NCBI RefSeq assembly: GCF_001613105.1
Contig: NZ_BDBS01000001.1
Span: 62,001 to 126,000, forward strand
DNA from: Nocardia pseudobrasiliensis NBRC 108224
Lineage (GTDB): Bacteria > Actinomycetota > Actinomycetes > Mycobacteriales > Mycobacteriaceae
Direction of reading: 5' to 3'
DNA length: 64,000 bases
The position numbers were made by a program, and so were the translations under genes. The notes under the pieces are model-generated. The model was not told the DNA's origin and did no database searches. It was given only the letters and a program-made list of their open reading frames with translations. Each line of letters starts with the position of its first letter. The first letter of the stretch is position 1. This document shows positions 26,579 to 35,134 of this stretch, one piece after another.

Positions 26579-26781
26579 GACCGAACTCCCTGGTGGACAG
26601 GCGCATTCGCATCGTTGTGATGGCGATCACAAAAAGGATGCGGGTAAGCGGCCGGTGACGCCATGGTCGGTTTGCCGAATTTCGGCGGGGCCGGTTGGTC
26701 GGATGCCTCGTGCCATCCGGGGTGCGGGAGGTCGTGCGGGCCCCACCGACGCGCCGTCGCGCCGCGCATACAGTGGTGACC

Positions 26782-28242
26782 ATGGTGGATGTGGTGGTGG
26801 TCGGGGCCGGGCCCAACGGGCTTGCCGCGGCGGTGATCCTGGCCCGGGCCGGGCTGGCGGTCGAGGTGTACGAGGCGGGGGAGACCATCGGCGGCGGCTG
26901 CCGGACCGCCGAGCTGACGCTGCCGGGATATCACCACGACGTCTGCGCCGGGGCGCATCCGATGGCGGTGGCGTCGCCGTTCTTCCGGGCCTTCGATCTG
27001 GCCGCGCACGGGGTGGAGATGCTCGCGCCGGAGGTGTCCTACGCCCATCCGCTGGACGGGGGTGTGGCGGGGCTCGCGTGGCGGGATCTGGACCGTACGG
27101 TCGCCGGGCTCGGTCGCGACGGGGCGGCGTGGCGGCGGCTGTTCGAGCCGCTGATGCGGCGTTGGGCGGAGGTGGTGGCCCTGACCATGTCGGATCTGCG
27201 GCCGCCGCCGCTGAATGTCGGGGCCGGGGTGCGCTACGGGCGGCGGGTGCTGGAACAGATTTCGCCGCTGTGGAATCTGCGTTTCCGCGAGGACGCGGCC
27301 CCGGCCCTGTTCACCGGGGTGAGCGCGCATGCCATCATGCCGCCGCGGGCCTTCGCCTCGGCCGGGGTGGCGCTGCTGCTCGGCACGCTCGCCCACGTGG
27401 ACGGTTGGGTGATTCCGCGCGGCGGTAGTCAGGCCGTCGTCGACGCTCTGGCCGCCGATCTGCTCGCGCACGGCGGCCGGATCGTCACCGGCCACCGCGT
27501 CGGCTCATTCGACGAATTCCGCGACGTCCGAACAATTCTGCTCGACACCGCACCGGCCGAACTGCTGCGTATCGCCGGTGACCGGCTGCCCGCCCGCTAC
27601 GCGCGTCGCCTCGAACGATTCCGCTACGGCGGCGCGGCCTGCAAGGTCGATTTCGCCCTGTCGGGCCCGGTGCCCTGGCGCGCCGAGGGTTGTGACCGCG
27701 CGGGCACCCTGCACCTGATCGGCACCCGCGCCGAAGCCGTCGCCGCCGAAAAAGCCGTCGCCGCGGGCGAACACGCCGAGCGCCCCTACGTCCTGGCCAT
27801 CCAGCCGGGCACGGTCGACCCGTCCCGGGCCCCCGCGGGCGCCCACACCCTCTACACCTACGCCCACGTCCCCAACGGATCCCCCCGCGACATCAGCGCC
27901 GAAATCATCACCCAGATCGAACGTTTCGCCCCCGGCTTCCGCGACCTGGTCCTCGCCACCCACGTCCGCACCGCCGCCGACCTCCCCACCTACAACCCCA
28001 ACTACATCGGCGGCGACATCTCCGCGGGCGCCATGACCACCCTCCAGATCCCCTTCCGCCCGGCTCCGCGCTGGAACCCCTACGCCACCCCCCTCCCCGG
28101 CGTCTATCTCTGTTCCTCTTCCACCCCACCCGGCCCCGGCGTGCACGGCATGTCCGGCCTACACGCCGCCCGCCACGCCCTGCGCGACCGCTTCGGGATC
28201 ACCACCGATCCATTGGCCCTGCTCAGCGATTCGACTCGGTAG
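26782..28242 (+). CDS. phytoene desaturase-like FAD-dependent oxidoreductase
   Basis: A 486-residue flavoprotein of the CrtI/phytoene desaturase superfamily. It opens with the dinucleotide fold VVVVGAGPNGLAAAVILARAG followed by the E of VEVYEAG, and has the C-terminal FAD motif of the family (PGVYLCSSSTPPGPGVHGMSG). The substrate is unclear; no carotenoid genes are near, so a lipid or retinol-like substrate is as likely. ATG at 26782 gives the motif at once, though GTG codons six and nine bases upstream could serve. The gene ends inside the convergent exporter gene (20-base overlap). Its 5' half prefers codons ending in G and its 3' half almost only C. Confidence 0.88.
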   Translation: MVDVVVVGAGPNGLAAAVILARAGLAVEVYEAGETIGGGCRTAELTLPGYHHDVCAGAHPMAVASPFFRAFDLAAHGVEMLAPEVSYAHPLDGGVAGLAWRDLDRTVAGLGRDGAAWRRLFEPLMRRWAEVVALTMSDLRPPPLNVGAGVRYGRRVLEQISPLWNLRFREDAAPALFTGVSAHAIMPPRAFASAGVALLLGTLAHVDGWVIPRGGSQAVVDALAADLLAHGGRIVTGHRVGSFDEFRDVRTILLDTAPAELLRIAGDRLPARYARRLERFRYGGAACKVDFALSGPVPWRAEGCDRAGTLHLIGTRAEAVAAEKAVAAGEHAERPYVLAIQPGTVDPSRAPAGAHTLYTYAHVPNGSPRDISAEIITQIERFAPGFRDLVLATHVRTAADLPTYNPNYIGGDISAGAMTTLQIPFRPAPRWNPYATPLPGVYLCSSSTPPGPGVHGMSGLHAARHALRDRFGITTDPLALLSDSTR

Positions 28243-29158
28243 TCGCGCCGCTGCGGTAGAGGTCGGGTTCGATGTACATGAGTTTGGCGGTGGGGACGGC
28301 GGTGCGGACTCGGGATTCGGCGTCGTCGATGGCCTGGGCTATGTCGGTGATCTCGAGGCCGGGGACGATGGACACCTTGGCGGCTATCAGGAGTTCTTCG
28401 GGGCCGAGGTATTCGGTGCGCAGGTGGATCACGCGGTCGATGCGGGCGCCGTCCACGAGGTTCTCGCGAATCTTGCGGGTTTGATCGGGGGTGGCGCCCT
28501 CGCCGATGAGCAGGCTTTTCATCTCGACGATCAACACGATCGCGATCGCGCCGAGCAGTGCGCCGATGCACAGGGTGCCGATGCCGTCCCAGATCGGGTC
28601 GCCGGTGAACATGGTGAGCAGGACCGCGGCCAGGGCGAAGATCAGGCCGATCAGGGCGCCGGTGTCCTCGAGCAGGACCACCGGCAGTTCCGGATTGCGG
28701 GAGTTGCGGATGAACCGCCACCAGCTCAGATTGCCGCGCAGCGGGGCTGATTCGCGCATGGCGGTGATGAAGCTGAAGCCTTCCAGGCCGACCGCGAGCA
28801 CCAGGATCACGATGGCCACGATGGGTGAGGTCAGTTCCTCGGGATGCTGAATCTTGTGGATGCCCTCGTAGAGGGAGAACATCGCGCCGAGGCTGAACAG
28901 CACCAGCGCCACCACGAACGAATAGAAATACCGATTGCGGCCGTAGCCGAACTGATGCTTCTCGTCGGCCTCCTGTTCGGCGCGGTTCTGCCCGAGTAGC
29001 AGCAGTCCCTGATTACCCGTGTCGGCCACCGAGTGCACACCCTCGGCCAGCATCGATGCCGAACCCGTAATCGCCGCGCCGACGAATTTCGCGATCGCGA
29101 TGCCCAGATTCGCGCTCAGCGCCGCGAGAATCGCCTTCTTACCGCCACCGGCAGACAT
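28223..29158 (-). CDS. cation diffusion facilitator family transporter
   Basis: A 311-residue membrane protein of the CDF family, exchanging protons for divalent metals such as Zn, Mn or Co. HSVADTGNQ in the second helix carries the H-x-x-x-D metal site. The paired site in helix five reads LLEDTGALIGLIFALAAV, as in the SLC30A9-like branch. Six membrane helices precede a cytoplasmic domain (ELLIAAKVSIVPGLEITD). It is the last gene of a leftward series after manA, 80 bases away. Metal specificity cannot be told. Confidence 0.9.
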   Translation of the reverse strand: MSAGGGKKAILAALSANLGIAIAKFVGAAITGSASMLAEGVHSVADTGNQGLLLLGQNRAEQEADEKHQFGYGRNRYFYSFVVALVLFSLGAMFSLYEGIHKIQHPEELTSPIVAIVILVLAVGLEGFSFITAMRESAPLRGNLSWWRFIRNSRNPELPVVLLEDTGALIGLIFALAAVLLTMFTGDPIWDGIGTLCIGALLGAIAIVLIVEMKSLLIGEGATPDQTRKIRENLVDGARIDRVIHLRTEYLGPEELLIAAKVSIVPGLEITDIAQAIDDAESRVRTAVPTAKLMYIEPDLYRSGATTESNR

Positions 29159-29238
29159 GATGCAGCCCTGACCCTTTCGTCATCGCGGCCCGGCGCCCGC
29201 GGCCGTGTCCGATTCGCCGGATAATCTACCCGTGCCTA

Positions 29239-30474
29239 CTACCGACCACTGACACAGGCGCAGAACAACTGTGCCGCATCGTCCGCCGCCTGCGCGCGCA
29301 CGATGCCGTCGGCCGCCGAGATCCACGCCGCACTACCCGGCGTGATCCGCAATTCCCCGGCCCCCTGTCGCAACCGCGCGGTCCCGGCCGTGCAGAGAAC
29401 GATGCCCGGCCCGCCGTCGAGTACCTGTACCGGTTCCGCGCCCGCGGTCAGTTCGTAGCGGCGAAGCTGGAATTCCGCGGCGGGGGTGTGATACGCGAAG
29501 GCGCCGTCGGCGATGCGCTCGGGCTCCACGACCGGCAGATCCAGCGGTTCGAAATCCAGTACGCGCAACAATTCCGGCACGTCCACATGTTTGGGCGTCA
29601 ACCCGCCGCGCAGCACATTATCGGAATTGGCCATGATCTCCACGCCGATTCCGCGCAGATAGGCGTGCAGATTACCGGCGTCCAGGAACAGCCCCTGCCC
29701 GGGTTCGAGGGTGATCCGATTCAGCAGCAGCGCCGCGAGGACGCCCGCGTCGCCGGGATATCCCTCGGCCAGCTCCAGCGTGGTGCGCGCCTCGGCGACG
29801 AATTCCTTTGTCGTCGCCGCCGATTCGTCGTCGGACTGCTTGAGATAACGCACGCAGCCGTCGAGCACCTTGGGCAGCAGCGTGGACAGCATCGCCTGCG
29901 GCAGCGTGATCCAGGTGGTGAACAGCGTGCGCAGCCCGTCCGAATCCGGTTGGGCGGCGAGCAGTTCGGCGTAGGGGAGCAGCTCCGGTACGCCCAGCGC
30001 ACGCAGCAGCGCGACGGTGCGGCGCGGATCGCGGAAACCGGCCAGCGCCTCGAAACGCTCCAGCGCCACCACCAGCTCGGGTTTGTGGTTCTCGTCGCGA
30101 TAGTTGCGCATCGGCGAGTCCAGCGGCACCCGCGTGTGATTCTCCCGCTGATATCCGGCGCGGGCCTGTTCGGCGCTCGGATGCGCCTGTAGCGACAGCG
30201 GCTCCTCGGCGGCGAGGATCTTCAGCAGGAACGGCAGCCGGTCGCCGAAAGCCGGTGCGACCGGACCGAGTTCATGTTTCGGATCGGCGGCCACCACATC
30301 GAGTAGCGAGGCGGTGCGGCCGTCGACGCGAATGTGGGCCGGATCGGCGGGATGGGCGCCGAACCACAGTTCGGCCTCCGGATGCGCGGACGGGACCGGC
30401 CGGCCGCACAACTGAGCCAGCGCGGTGCGCGAACCCCAGGCATAGGAACGCAACGCACCTACGAGTTCGTGCAC
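29239..30474 (-). CDS. manA: mannose-6-phosphate isomerase, class I
   Basis: A 411-residue type I phosphomannose isomerase linking fructose-6-phosphate to mannose-6-phosphate, the first step to GDP-mannose. Typical features are the N-terminal AYAWGSRTALA, the zinc-ligand segment LLKILAAEEPLSLQAHPS, and NSDNVLRGGLTPKHVDV. The GTG start shares one base with the stop of the SIS protein gene (TAGTG), showing coupling. With the phosphomannomutase upstream it forms a mannose-activation operon, as in M. tuberculosis Rv3255c-Rv3257c. Confidence 0.95.
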   Translation of the reverse strand: MHELVGALRSYAWGSRTALAQLCGRPVPSAHPEAELWFGAHPADPAHIRVDGRTASLLDVVAADPKHELGPVAPAFGDRLPFLLKILAAEEPLSLQAHPSAEQARAGYQRENHTRVPLDSPMRNYRDENHKPELVVALERFEALAGFRDPRRTVALLRALGVPELLPYAELLAAQPDSDGLRTLFTTWITLPQAMLSTLLPKVLDGCVRYLKQSDDESAATTKEFVAEARTTLELAEGYPGDAGVLAALLLNRITLEPGQGLFLDAGNLHAYLRGIGVEIMANSDNVLRGGLTPKHVDVPELLRVLDFEPLDLPVVEPERIADGAFAYHTPAAEFQLRRYELTAGAEPVQVLDGGPGIVLCTAGTARLRQGAGELRITPGSAAWISAADGIVRAQAADDAAQLFCACVSGR

Positions 30475-31682
30475 TAGTAGGGTCCCCCGTCGTACTGGGT
30501 GGGACGGTCGTCGGCGGTGGGACGACTGCCGAGCAGCCGTAGATACGCCGTCGCCATTTCGAGTCGCAGAATGAGCACGGCGAGCTGCTCGATCATCCCG
30601 CCGCGGCCGGGCGGCTCCGAAACCGGTTCCGCCAGCAGGGCTTCCGCGGCCCGCGGTACCGCGGCCTCGGTGATCGCCGGTTCGATGTCGGCGCTGACCA
30701 GATCGGCGTCGACCAATCCGGCGCTCCCGCCGAACACCGCCAGCCGCCGATGCGCGGCGACCTGATCGGGATCGGCGCTGACGACGAACACCCGTACCCG
30801 CTCCACCGGCGCCGGGCCGTCGAGCTGCTCGTCGTGGAACAGCGGATCGTAGCCGGGCGCGGTCACGCCCGCGGCCTCGCTCATTCGGGTATTGGCGGCC
30901 ACGGCGTCGGCCAGGCTCGTGGCCGCGGCGATCTGCCCGGTGGCCTGTAACAGCACCTCGCAGGTGTGCGCGGCCACCTCGGTCGCGGCGGGGGAGTCGC
31001 CCGCCAGCACGATGCGGCGCTCCTGCATGCGCGCGGCCAACGTCTTGGCCGGATTGTGGAAGACCTCGTTGGCCGGGCTGTCGCGCATGGCCTCGGCGTC
31101 GAGCGCATCGGCGAGCGCGTCCAGATCCGGTACCAGCGGCCCGCTCCGGGCCGGATCGATCGCGCGCAGTACCGCGACGCCGACCGCCAGATAGCGCAGC
31201 AGCCGATTGTGATCGAGCACCCGGATCCGCGGCGGCAGCATCGCGGCCCGTCCGGCCGCTGCCGCGCGCAGCGGTCCCTCGTCGGGGGCGGCGACGACCA
31301 CCTCGGCGCCGCGGCGCAGCGCCCGGTCCACCGCACCGATCAGGCGGGGATCGCCGGCGTCGTCACCGGCGACGAGCACCACGTCCAGCGGGCCCACCCA
31401 CTGCGGGATCTCGGTGACCGGGACGATCGGCAGTCCGGCGCGATCGCCGAGCGCGGCGACCAGCAGCGCGGCCGCGCGCGCGGCGCGGCCGGAGCCGGAG
31501 ACCAGCACGAGGCTGCGGGGGCGAAGGTCGGTCAGCCGACCGAGGGCGTCCTCGCCGATCGCGGCGGCGGTCGCGCGCACCTGGGCGCCGCCGGAGGCGG
31601 CCGAGCGCAACGTTCCGCCGGAATCGGCGGCCTCCAGCGAGGCGACGTCATCGAGGTCGAGTACCGGTGTCCCTGCGATCAT
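30474..31682 (-). CDS. SIS domain protein (Rv3256c/TobH-like)
   Basis: A 402-residue protein with a sugar isomerase fold (SLVLVSGSGRAARAAALLVA, then PLDVVLVAGDDAGDPRLIGA) and a C-terminal half like phosphoglucose/phosphomannose isomerases. It always sits between phosphomannomutase and manA in related actinobacteria and probably acts on a sugar phosphate of the same pathway, but its reaction is not established. It is alanine-rich with no export signal. Confidence 0.85.
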   Translation of the reverse strand: MIAGTPVLDLDDVASLEAADSGGTLRSAASGGAQVRATAAAIGEDALGRLTDLRPRSLVLVSGSGRAARAAALLVAALGDRAGLPIVPVTEIPQWVGPLDVVLVAGDDAGDPRLIGAVDRALRRGAEVVVAAPDEGPLRAAAAGRAAMLPPRIRVLDHNRLLRYLAVGVAVLRAIDPARSGPLVPDLDALADALDAEAMRDSPANEVFHNPAKTLAARMQERRIVLAGDSPAATEVAAHTCEVLLQATGQIAAATSLADAVAANTRMSEAAGVTAPGYDPLFHDEQLDGPAPVERVRVFVVSADPDQVAAHRRLAVFGGSAGLVDADLVSADIEPAITEAAVPRAAEALLAEPVSEPPGRGGMIEQLAVLILRLEMATAYLRLLGSRPTADDRPTQYDGGPY

Positions 31683-31755
31683 CGGGCGTTGCCACCTCCC
31701 CTCAATCGGGTCACCAGGTCGGGCGAATCCGAGCTCTGTGATTCCACTATTCCAG

Positions 31756-33132
31756 TCAGCCGCGGACGATGCTCAGGATCTCGGTCACGAGTGCGTCTAC
31801 ATCCTCCTGCGATCGGGCCTCGACGTTGAGGCGCAGCAGCGGTTCGGTATTCGACGCGCGCAGGTTGAACCACGCGTCGTCGGGCAGCTGTACCGTGACC
31901 CCGTCCAGCCGATCCACCGATTTGGACCTACCCTCGAATGCCGCGAGTACCGCCATCGTTCGCTCCTTCGCGTCCGCCACTGTGGAATTGATCTCCCCCG
32001 AGGCGGCGTATGTTGCATACGAAGCCGCCAATTCGGACATGGGGCGGTCCTTTTCGCCGAGGGCGGCCAGTACGTGCAGCGCGGCGAGCATGCCGGAGTC
32101 GGCGCCCCAGAAGTCGCGGAAGTAGTAGTGCGCGGAATGTTCGCCGCCGAAGATGGCGCCGGTGGCGGCCATCTGCTGCTTGATGAACGAATGTCCCACG
32201 CGGGTGCGCACCGGCGTGCCGCCCAGTTCGGTCACCAGTTCCGGCACCGCGCGGGAGGTGATCAGATTGTGAATGACGGTGGCGCCCGGCTCTTTGGCCA
32301 GTTCGCGCTCGGCCACGAGGGCGGTGACGGTCGACGGCGACACCGGCTCGCCCCGCTCGTCCACCACGAAGCAGCGGTCGGCGTCGCCGTCGAAGGCCAG
32401 GCCGATATCGGCCCCGGTCTCGCGCACGAACTTCTGCAGATCCACGAGATTCTTCGGATCCAGCGGATTGGCCTCGTGGTTGGGGAACGAGCCGTCCAGC
32501 TCGAAGAACAGCGGTGCGACGGTCAGCTGCGCGACCTGGCCCAGTACGGCGGGCACGGTGTAGCCGCCCATGCCGTTGCCCGCGTCCACCGCGACCCGCA
32601 GCGACCGGATACCGCTCAAATCGACCAAACCGCGCAGGAATTCGGCATAGGCGTCGAGCAGATCCCGATCGCTCTCCGCGCCGCGCGGGCCGTCGAAGGC
32701 GGGCACGCCCGCGATCAACTCCTCGGTGATGGTGGCCAGGCCGGTGTCCTGGCCGACCGGCAGCGCCTTGGCCCGGCACAGCTTGATGCCGTTGTAGCGG
32801 GCCGGGTTGTGGCTGGCGGTGAACATCGCGCCCGGGCAGGACAGATGTCCGGAGGCGAAGTAGAGCTCGTCGGTGGAGGCCAGGCCGATCTGCACCACGT
32901 CGAGCCCCTGACCGAGGACGCCGTCGGCGAAGGCCGCGGCCAAACCCGGTGAGGAGTCGCGCATATCGTGCCCGACGACCACCTGCGCCGCGCCCTCGTC
33001 GCGCATCAGCCGCGCGAACGAAGCGCCCACGTCCCGAACGAAATCCGCGTCGATCTGTTCCCCGACGACACCGCGTACGTCGTAAGCCTTGACCACTGCG
33101 TGTACGGACTCGGCAGATCGCGCGCTCGTCAT
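31756..33132 (-). CDS. manB: phosphomannomutase/phosphoglucomutase
   Basis: A 458-residue alpha-D-phosphohexomutase converting mannose-6-phosphate to mannose-1-phosphate. The active-site phosphoserine loop is MFTASHNPARYNGIK, the metal loop DGDADRCFVVDERG, the sugar loop GGEHSAHYYF, and the phosphate loop near the C-terminus RASNTEPLLRLNVE. The ATG at 33132 starts MTSARSAESVHAVVKAYDVRG, as expected; the extra open frame upstream lacks support. It corresponds to Rv3257c (also called pmmA or manB) and feeds the guanylyltransferase at 21.1 kb. Confidence 0.95.
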   Translation of the reverse strand: MTSARSAESVHAVVKAYDVRGVVGEQIDADFVRDVGASFARLMRDEGAAQVVVGHDMRDSSPGLAAAFADGVLGQGLDVVQIGLASTDELYFASGHLSCPGAMFTASHNPARYNGIKLCRAKALPVGQDTGLATITEELIAGVPAFDGPRGAESDRDLLDAYAEFLRGLVDLSGIRSLRVAVDAGNGMGGYTVPAVLGQVAQLTVAPLFFELDGSFPNHEANPLDPKNLVDLQKFVRETGADIGLAFDGDADRCFVVDERGEPVSPSTVTALVAERELAKEPGATVIHNLITSRAVPELVTELGGTPVRTRVGHSFIKQQMAATGAIFGGEHSAHYYFRDFWGADSGMLAALHVLAALGEKDRPMSELAASYATYAASGEINSTVADAKERTMAVLAAFEGRSKSVDRLDGVTVQLPDDAWFNLRASNTEPLLRLNVEARSQEDVDALVTEILSIVRG

Positions 33133-33166
33133 GACAACCACCCTAGTAGGGCTCCCTCGGACAGTT

Positions 33167-33225
33167 CCGCTGTGTCCCCCACAATTCACGCCCCACGTGA
33201 AGGCTCACCTGAAGTCACACAGCGG
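33167..33225. repeat. nested inverted repeats between DUF3499 and phosphomannomutase genes
   Basis: Outer arms CCGCTGTGT (33167-33175) and ACACAGCGG (33217-33225) are perfect reverse complements, and an inner pair TTCACG-5-CGTGAA (33185-33201) lies within. The structure sits in the gap between two leftward genes and could be a terminator for the first or a leader element for the second. No T-run follows. Confidence 0.45.
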
Positions 33226-33264
33226 AGGGACCGTACGGCCAGCAACGCGGAGAGGCGGAACGGC

Positions 33265-33654
33265 TCAGCTCGGGGGATCGGGGAGGACGCGGAGATGGCC
33301 GCGGCGGCCGGTTCGGCCGGTTCTCGTCGGGCGGGCCTGGGCGGGCGGTACGTCGGAATAGCCGCGTTGTTCGGGTTCCGGTGTGCGGCGGCGCATTCCG
33401 GCCTCGCGGACGGCCTCGGCCAGGGCGGTCAGATCGTCGTCGTCCGGGGTGCTGGAGGAGAAGCCGCCCTCATAGCGGACCATATCCCAGCCCTTCGGGG
33501 CGGTGATCCGGGAGGCGTGGGTTTCGCACAGATCCCAGGAGTGCGGTTCGGCGACGGTGGCGAGGGGGCCGACGACGGCCGTCGAATCGGAATACACATA
33601 GGTGAGCGTCGCGACGGCCGGATTTTTGCAACCTGGACGGCAGCAACGACGCAT
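33265..33654 (-). CDS. DUF3499 family protein (Rv3258c-like)
   Basis: A 129-residue actinobacterial protein starting MRRCCRPGCKNPAVATLTYV, with a later SWDLCETHASRITAPKGWDMVRYEG. The cysteines and CETH suggest a small zinc site. The C-terminal third is basic and disordered. Function unknown. It lies head to head with the zincin-like gene and upstream of the mannose operon, the same order as in M. tuberculosis. A GTG three codons upstream is an alternative start. Confidence 0.85.
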   Translation of the reverse strand: MRRCCRPGCKNPAVATLTYVYSDSTAVVGPLATVAEPHSWDLCETHASRITAPKGWDMVRYEGGFSSSTPDDDDLTALAEAVREAGMRRRTPEPEQRGYSDVPPAQARPTRTGRTGRRGHLRVLPDPPS

Positions 33655-33791
33655 GGGTATCACGCCAAGGAGAGTAACCCTCCACCCGGCGGTTCGCTGT
33701 GAGACACGCAGGATGGGATGCCGATCACTGCGTGGAAAACGTTGCCGGGTGGTGTCGAACGCGTGCCCGGACGGGGTATTAGGTTTAGTCC

Positions 33792-34268
33792 ATGACCCGT
33801 TCACGGAAACGACCGCCGACCGCGCGGTCGGTGCTACGTCGTGGGCGTGGGGTGCGCGGACCCATGCTGCCTCCGACCGTGCCCGCCTGGCGCACCCGGG
33901 GCCAGCAGTTCGACCGGTTGGTGCTTGAGGCCTTCGCGCCCCTGGACAACCGTTGGCACGACCGGCTCACGAAATTGGATATCGCCGTCGACGACGTGCC
34001 GAAAATCCGTCCGCTGCATCCGGATTCGGTCACGTGGCCGGATGAGGTGGTAGCAGACGGCCCGGTGCCGCTGTCACGCCTGATTCCGGCCGGTGTCGAC
34101 CGGTACGGCGCCGCGACCCGGGCCCGCGTCGTACTGTTCCGCCGGCCGATCGAGCGGCGCGCGCCCGAACCGGACGATACGGTCGATCTGCTCCGGGAGG
34201 TGCTCGTCCAGCAGATCGCCACCTATCTGGGCGTCGATCCGGACGTCATCGATCCCGAAGAGGAATGA
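33792..34268 (+). CDS. zincin-like metallopeptidase family protein lacking HExxH (Rv3259-like)
   Basis: A 158-residue member of the small zincin-like family (Pfam Zincin_1). The conserved core is FDRLVLEAFAPLDNRW, then IRPLHPDSVTWPDE and VDLLREVLVQQIATYLGVDP. Family members outside actinobacteria have a zinc-binding HExxH where this one reads QQIAT, so it is probably not a peptidase. TAGGTT lies six bases before the ATG, consistent with a leaderless message. Convergent with whiB2. Confidence 0.8.
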   Translation: MTRSRKRPPTARSVLRRGRGVRGPMLPPTVPAWRTRGQQFDRLVLEAFAPLDNRWHDRLTKLDIAVDDVPKIRPLHPDSVTWPDEVVADGPVPLSRLIPAGVDRYGAATRARVVLFRRPIERRAPEPDDTVDLLREVLVQQIATYLGVDPDVIDPEEE

Positions 34269-34297
34269 CCTCGGGGGAACCATCGGTGAAAAACAGC

Positions 34298-34326
34298 GGG
34301 AGCCTGGGGATTGTCCCCGGGCTCCC
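34298..34326. terminator. bidirectional hairpin terminator between the zincin-like gene and whiB2
   Basis: GGGAGCCTGGGGA (34298-34310), loop TTG, then TCCCCGGGCTCCC form a 13-pair stem with one T-G wobble. It lies between convergent genes, with AAAAA just before it that reads as a T-run on the minus strand. Confidence 0.75.
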
Positions 34327-34328
34327 GG

Positions 34329-34790
34329 CTAGCTGATGCCTCGCTTCAGGCGGCGGCGCTCCCTTTCGGATAGCCCGCCCCAGATGCCGAAGCGTTCGTC
34401 ATGTGCCAGAGCGTATTCCAGGCATTCGTCACGAACCTCGCAGCCCATACAGATCCGCTTGGCCTCGCGGGTCGAGCCGCCCTTCTCGGGGAAGAACGCC
34501 TCGGGATCGGTCTGGGCGCACAGCGCCCGTTCCTGCCACTGCTCCTCGATGGTGTCGAACATGGCATCGAAATCGGTGACGATCAGGCTCAGCCGTGGCG
34601 GTTCCGGTTTGCGCTGCGCCCGGGCCCACTGTCCTCCCTGCTGAGTCGGGCTCCCCGAGCCCGCCCCGGTCACCGACGGACCCCCCTCCATTAGCTCACT
34701 CTCAGCACAGACGCCAGGTGCTGCGCCTGCTGTGGAATCGGTTTGCGATACACCGCCCGGAATGCCCTGCGGGGCCAGCTCCTCGGCCAT
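34329..34790 (-). CDS. whiB2: WhiB-family iron-sulfur regulator (WhiB2/WhmD-like)
   Basis: A 153-residue WhiB protein. The four cysteines binding a 4Fe-4S cluster appear in ALCAQTDPEAFFPEKGG, KRICMGCEVRDECLEYAL; the G(I)WGG turn and basic tail ERRRLKRGIS follow. WhiB2 (WhmD) controls septation and division in mycobacteria. The N-terminal 60 residues are low-complexity. ATG at 34790 is supported by GAGGAGG seven bases upstream. The position between fbiA and the zincin-like gene matches Rv3260c. Confidence 0.92.
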   Translation of the reverse strand: MAEELAPQGIPGGVSQTDSTAGAAPGVCAESELMEGGPSVTGAGSGSPTQQGGQWARAQRKPEPPRLSLIVTDFDAMFDTIEEQWQERALCAQTDPEAFFPEKGGSTREAKRICMGCEVRDECLEYALAHDERFGIWGGLSERERRRLKRGIS

Positions 34791-35134
34791 CGCTCCGCCT
34801 CCTCACTGTGTGTTAGCGCAGAATGATTTATCCGCCGGACCTCATCTGCCCACCGACGGCACAACACCGCGACGTAGTCCCGCGGCCATCCCCGAGCTAG
34901 TCAGCCCGATGCGAACGCCTGTTCGAAATCTGGCCTGCGCCTTGCACTCTCGCGCGGGCCCGGAATGACATGCCTGTGATTAGACACGCCGGACGCCGCG
35001 ATGGTCAAGCTGCCGACACAATTCCGTTACTATCCGCCGCCGTCTTCGACGCGGTTCGGTAACCGGAAGTAGCAAATGAGCAGCAAATATGCTTCGAAGC
35101 ATGAGCCTAGCGCCACCGCATAGGCTGTGTCGAT
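34791..35134. other. divergent whiB2-fbiA control region with a candidate LexA box
   Basis: About 340 bases hold no gene. At 34911-34926, GCGAAC-GCCT-GTTCGA matches the actinobacterial SOS box TCGAAC-N4-GTTCGA at all fixed positions but the first. Near the right end, TAGGCT at 35121-35126 lies eight bases before the fbiA GTG and fits a leaderless promoter. AT-rich patches near 34825-34835 may hold the whiB2 promoter. The LexA assignment rests on one site and no repair gene is adjacent. Confidence 0.45.
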
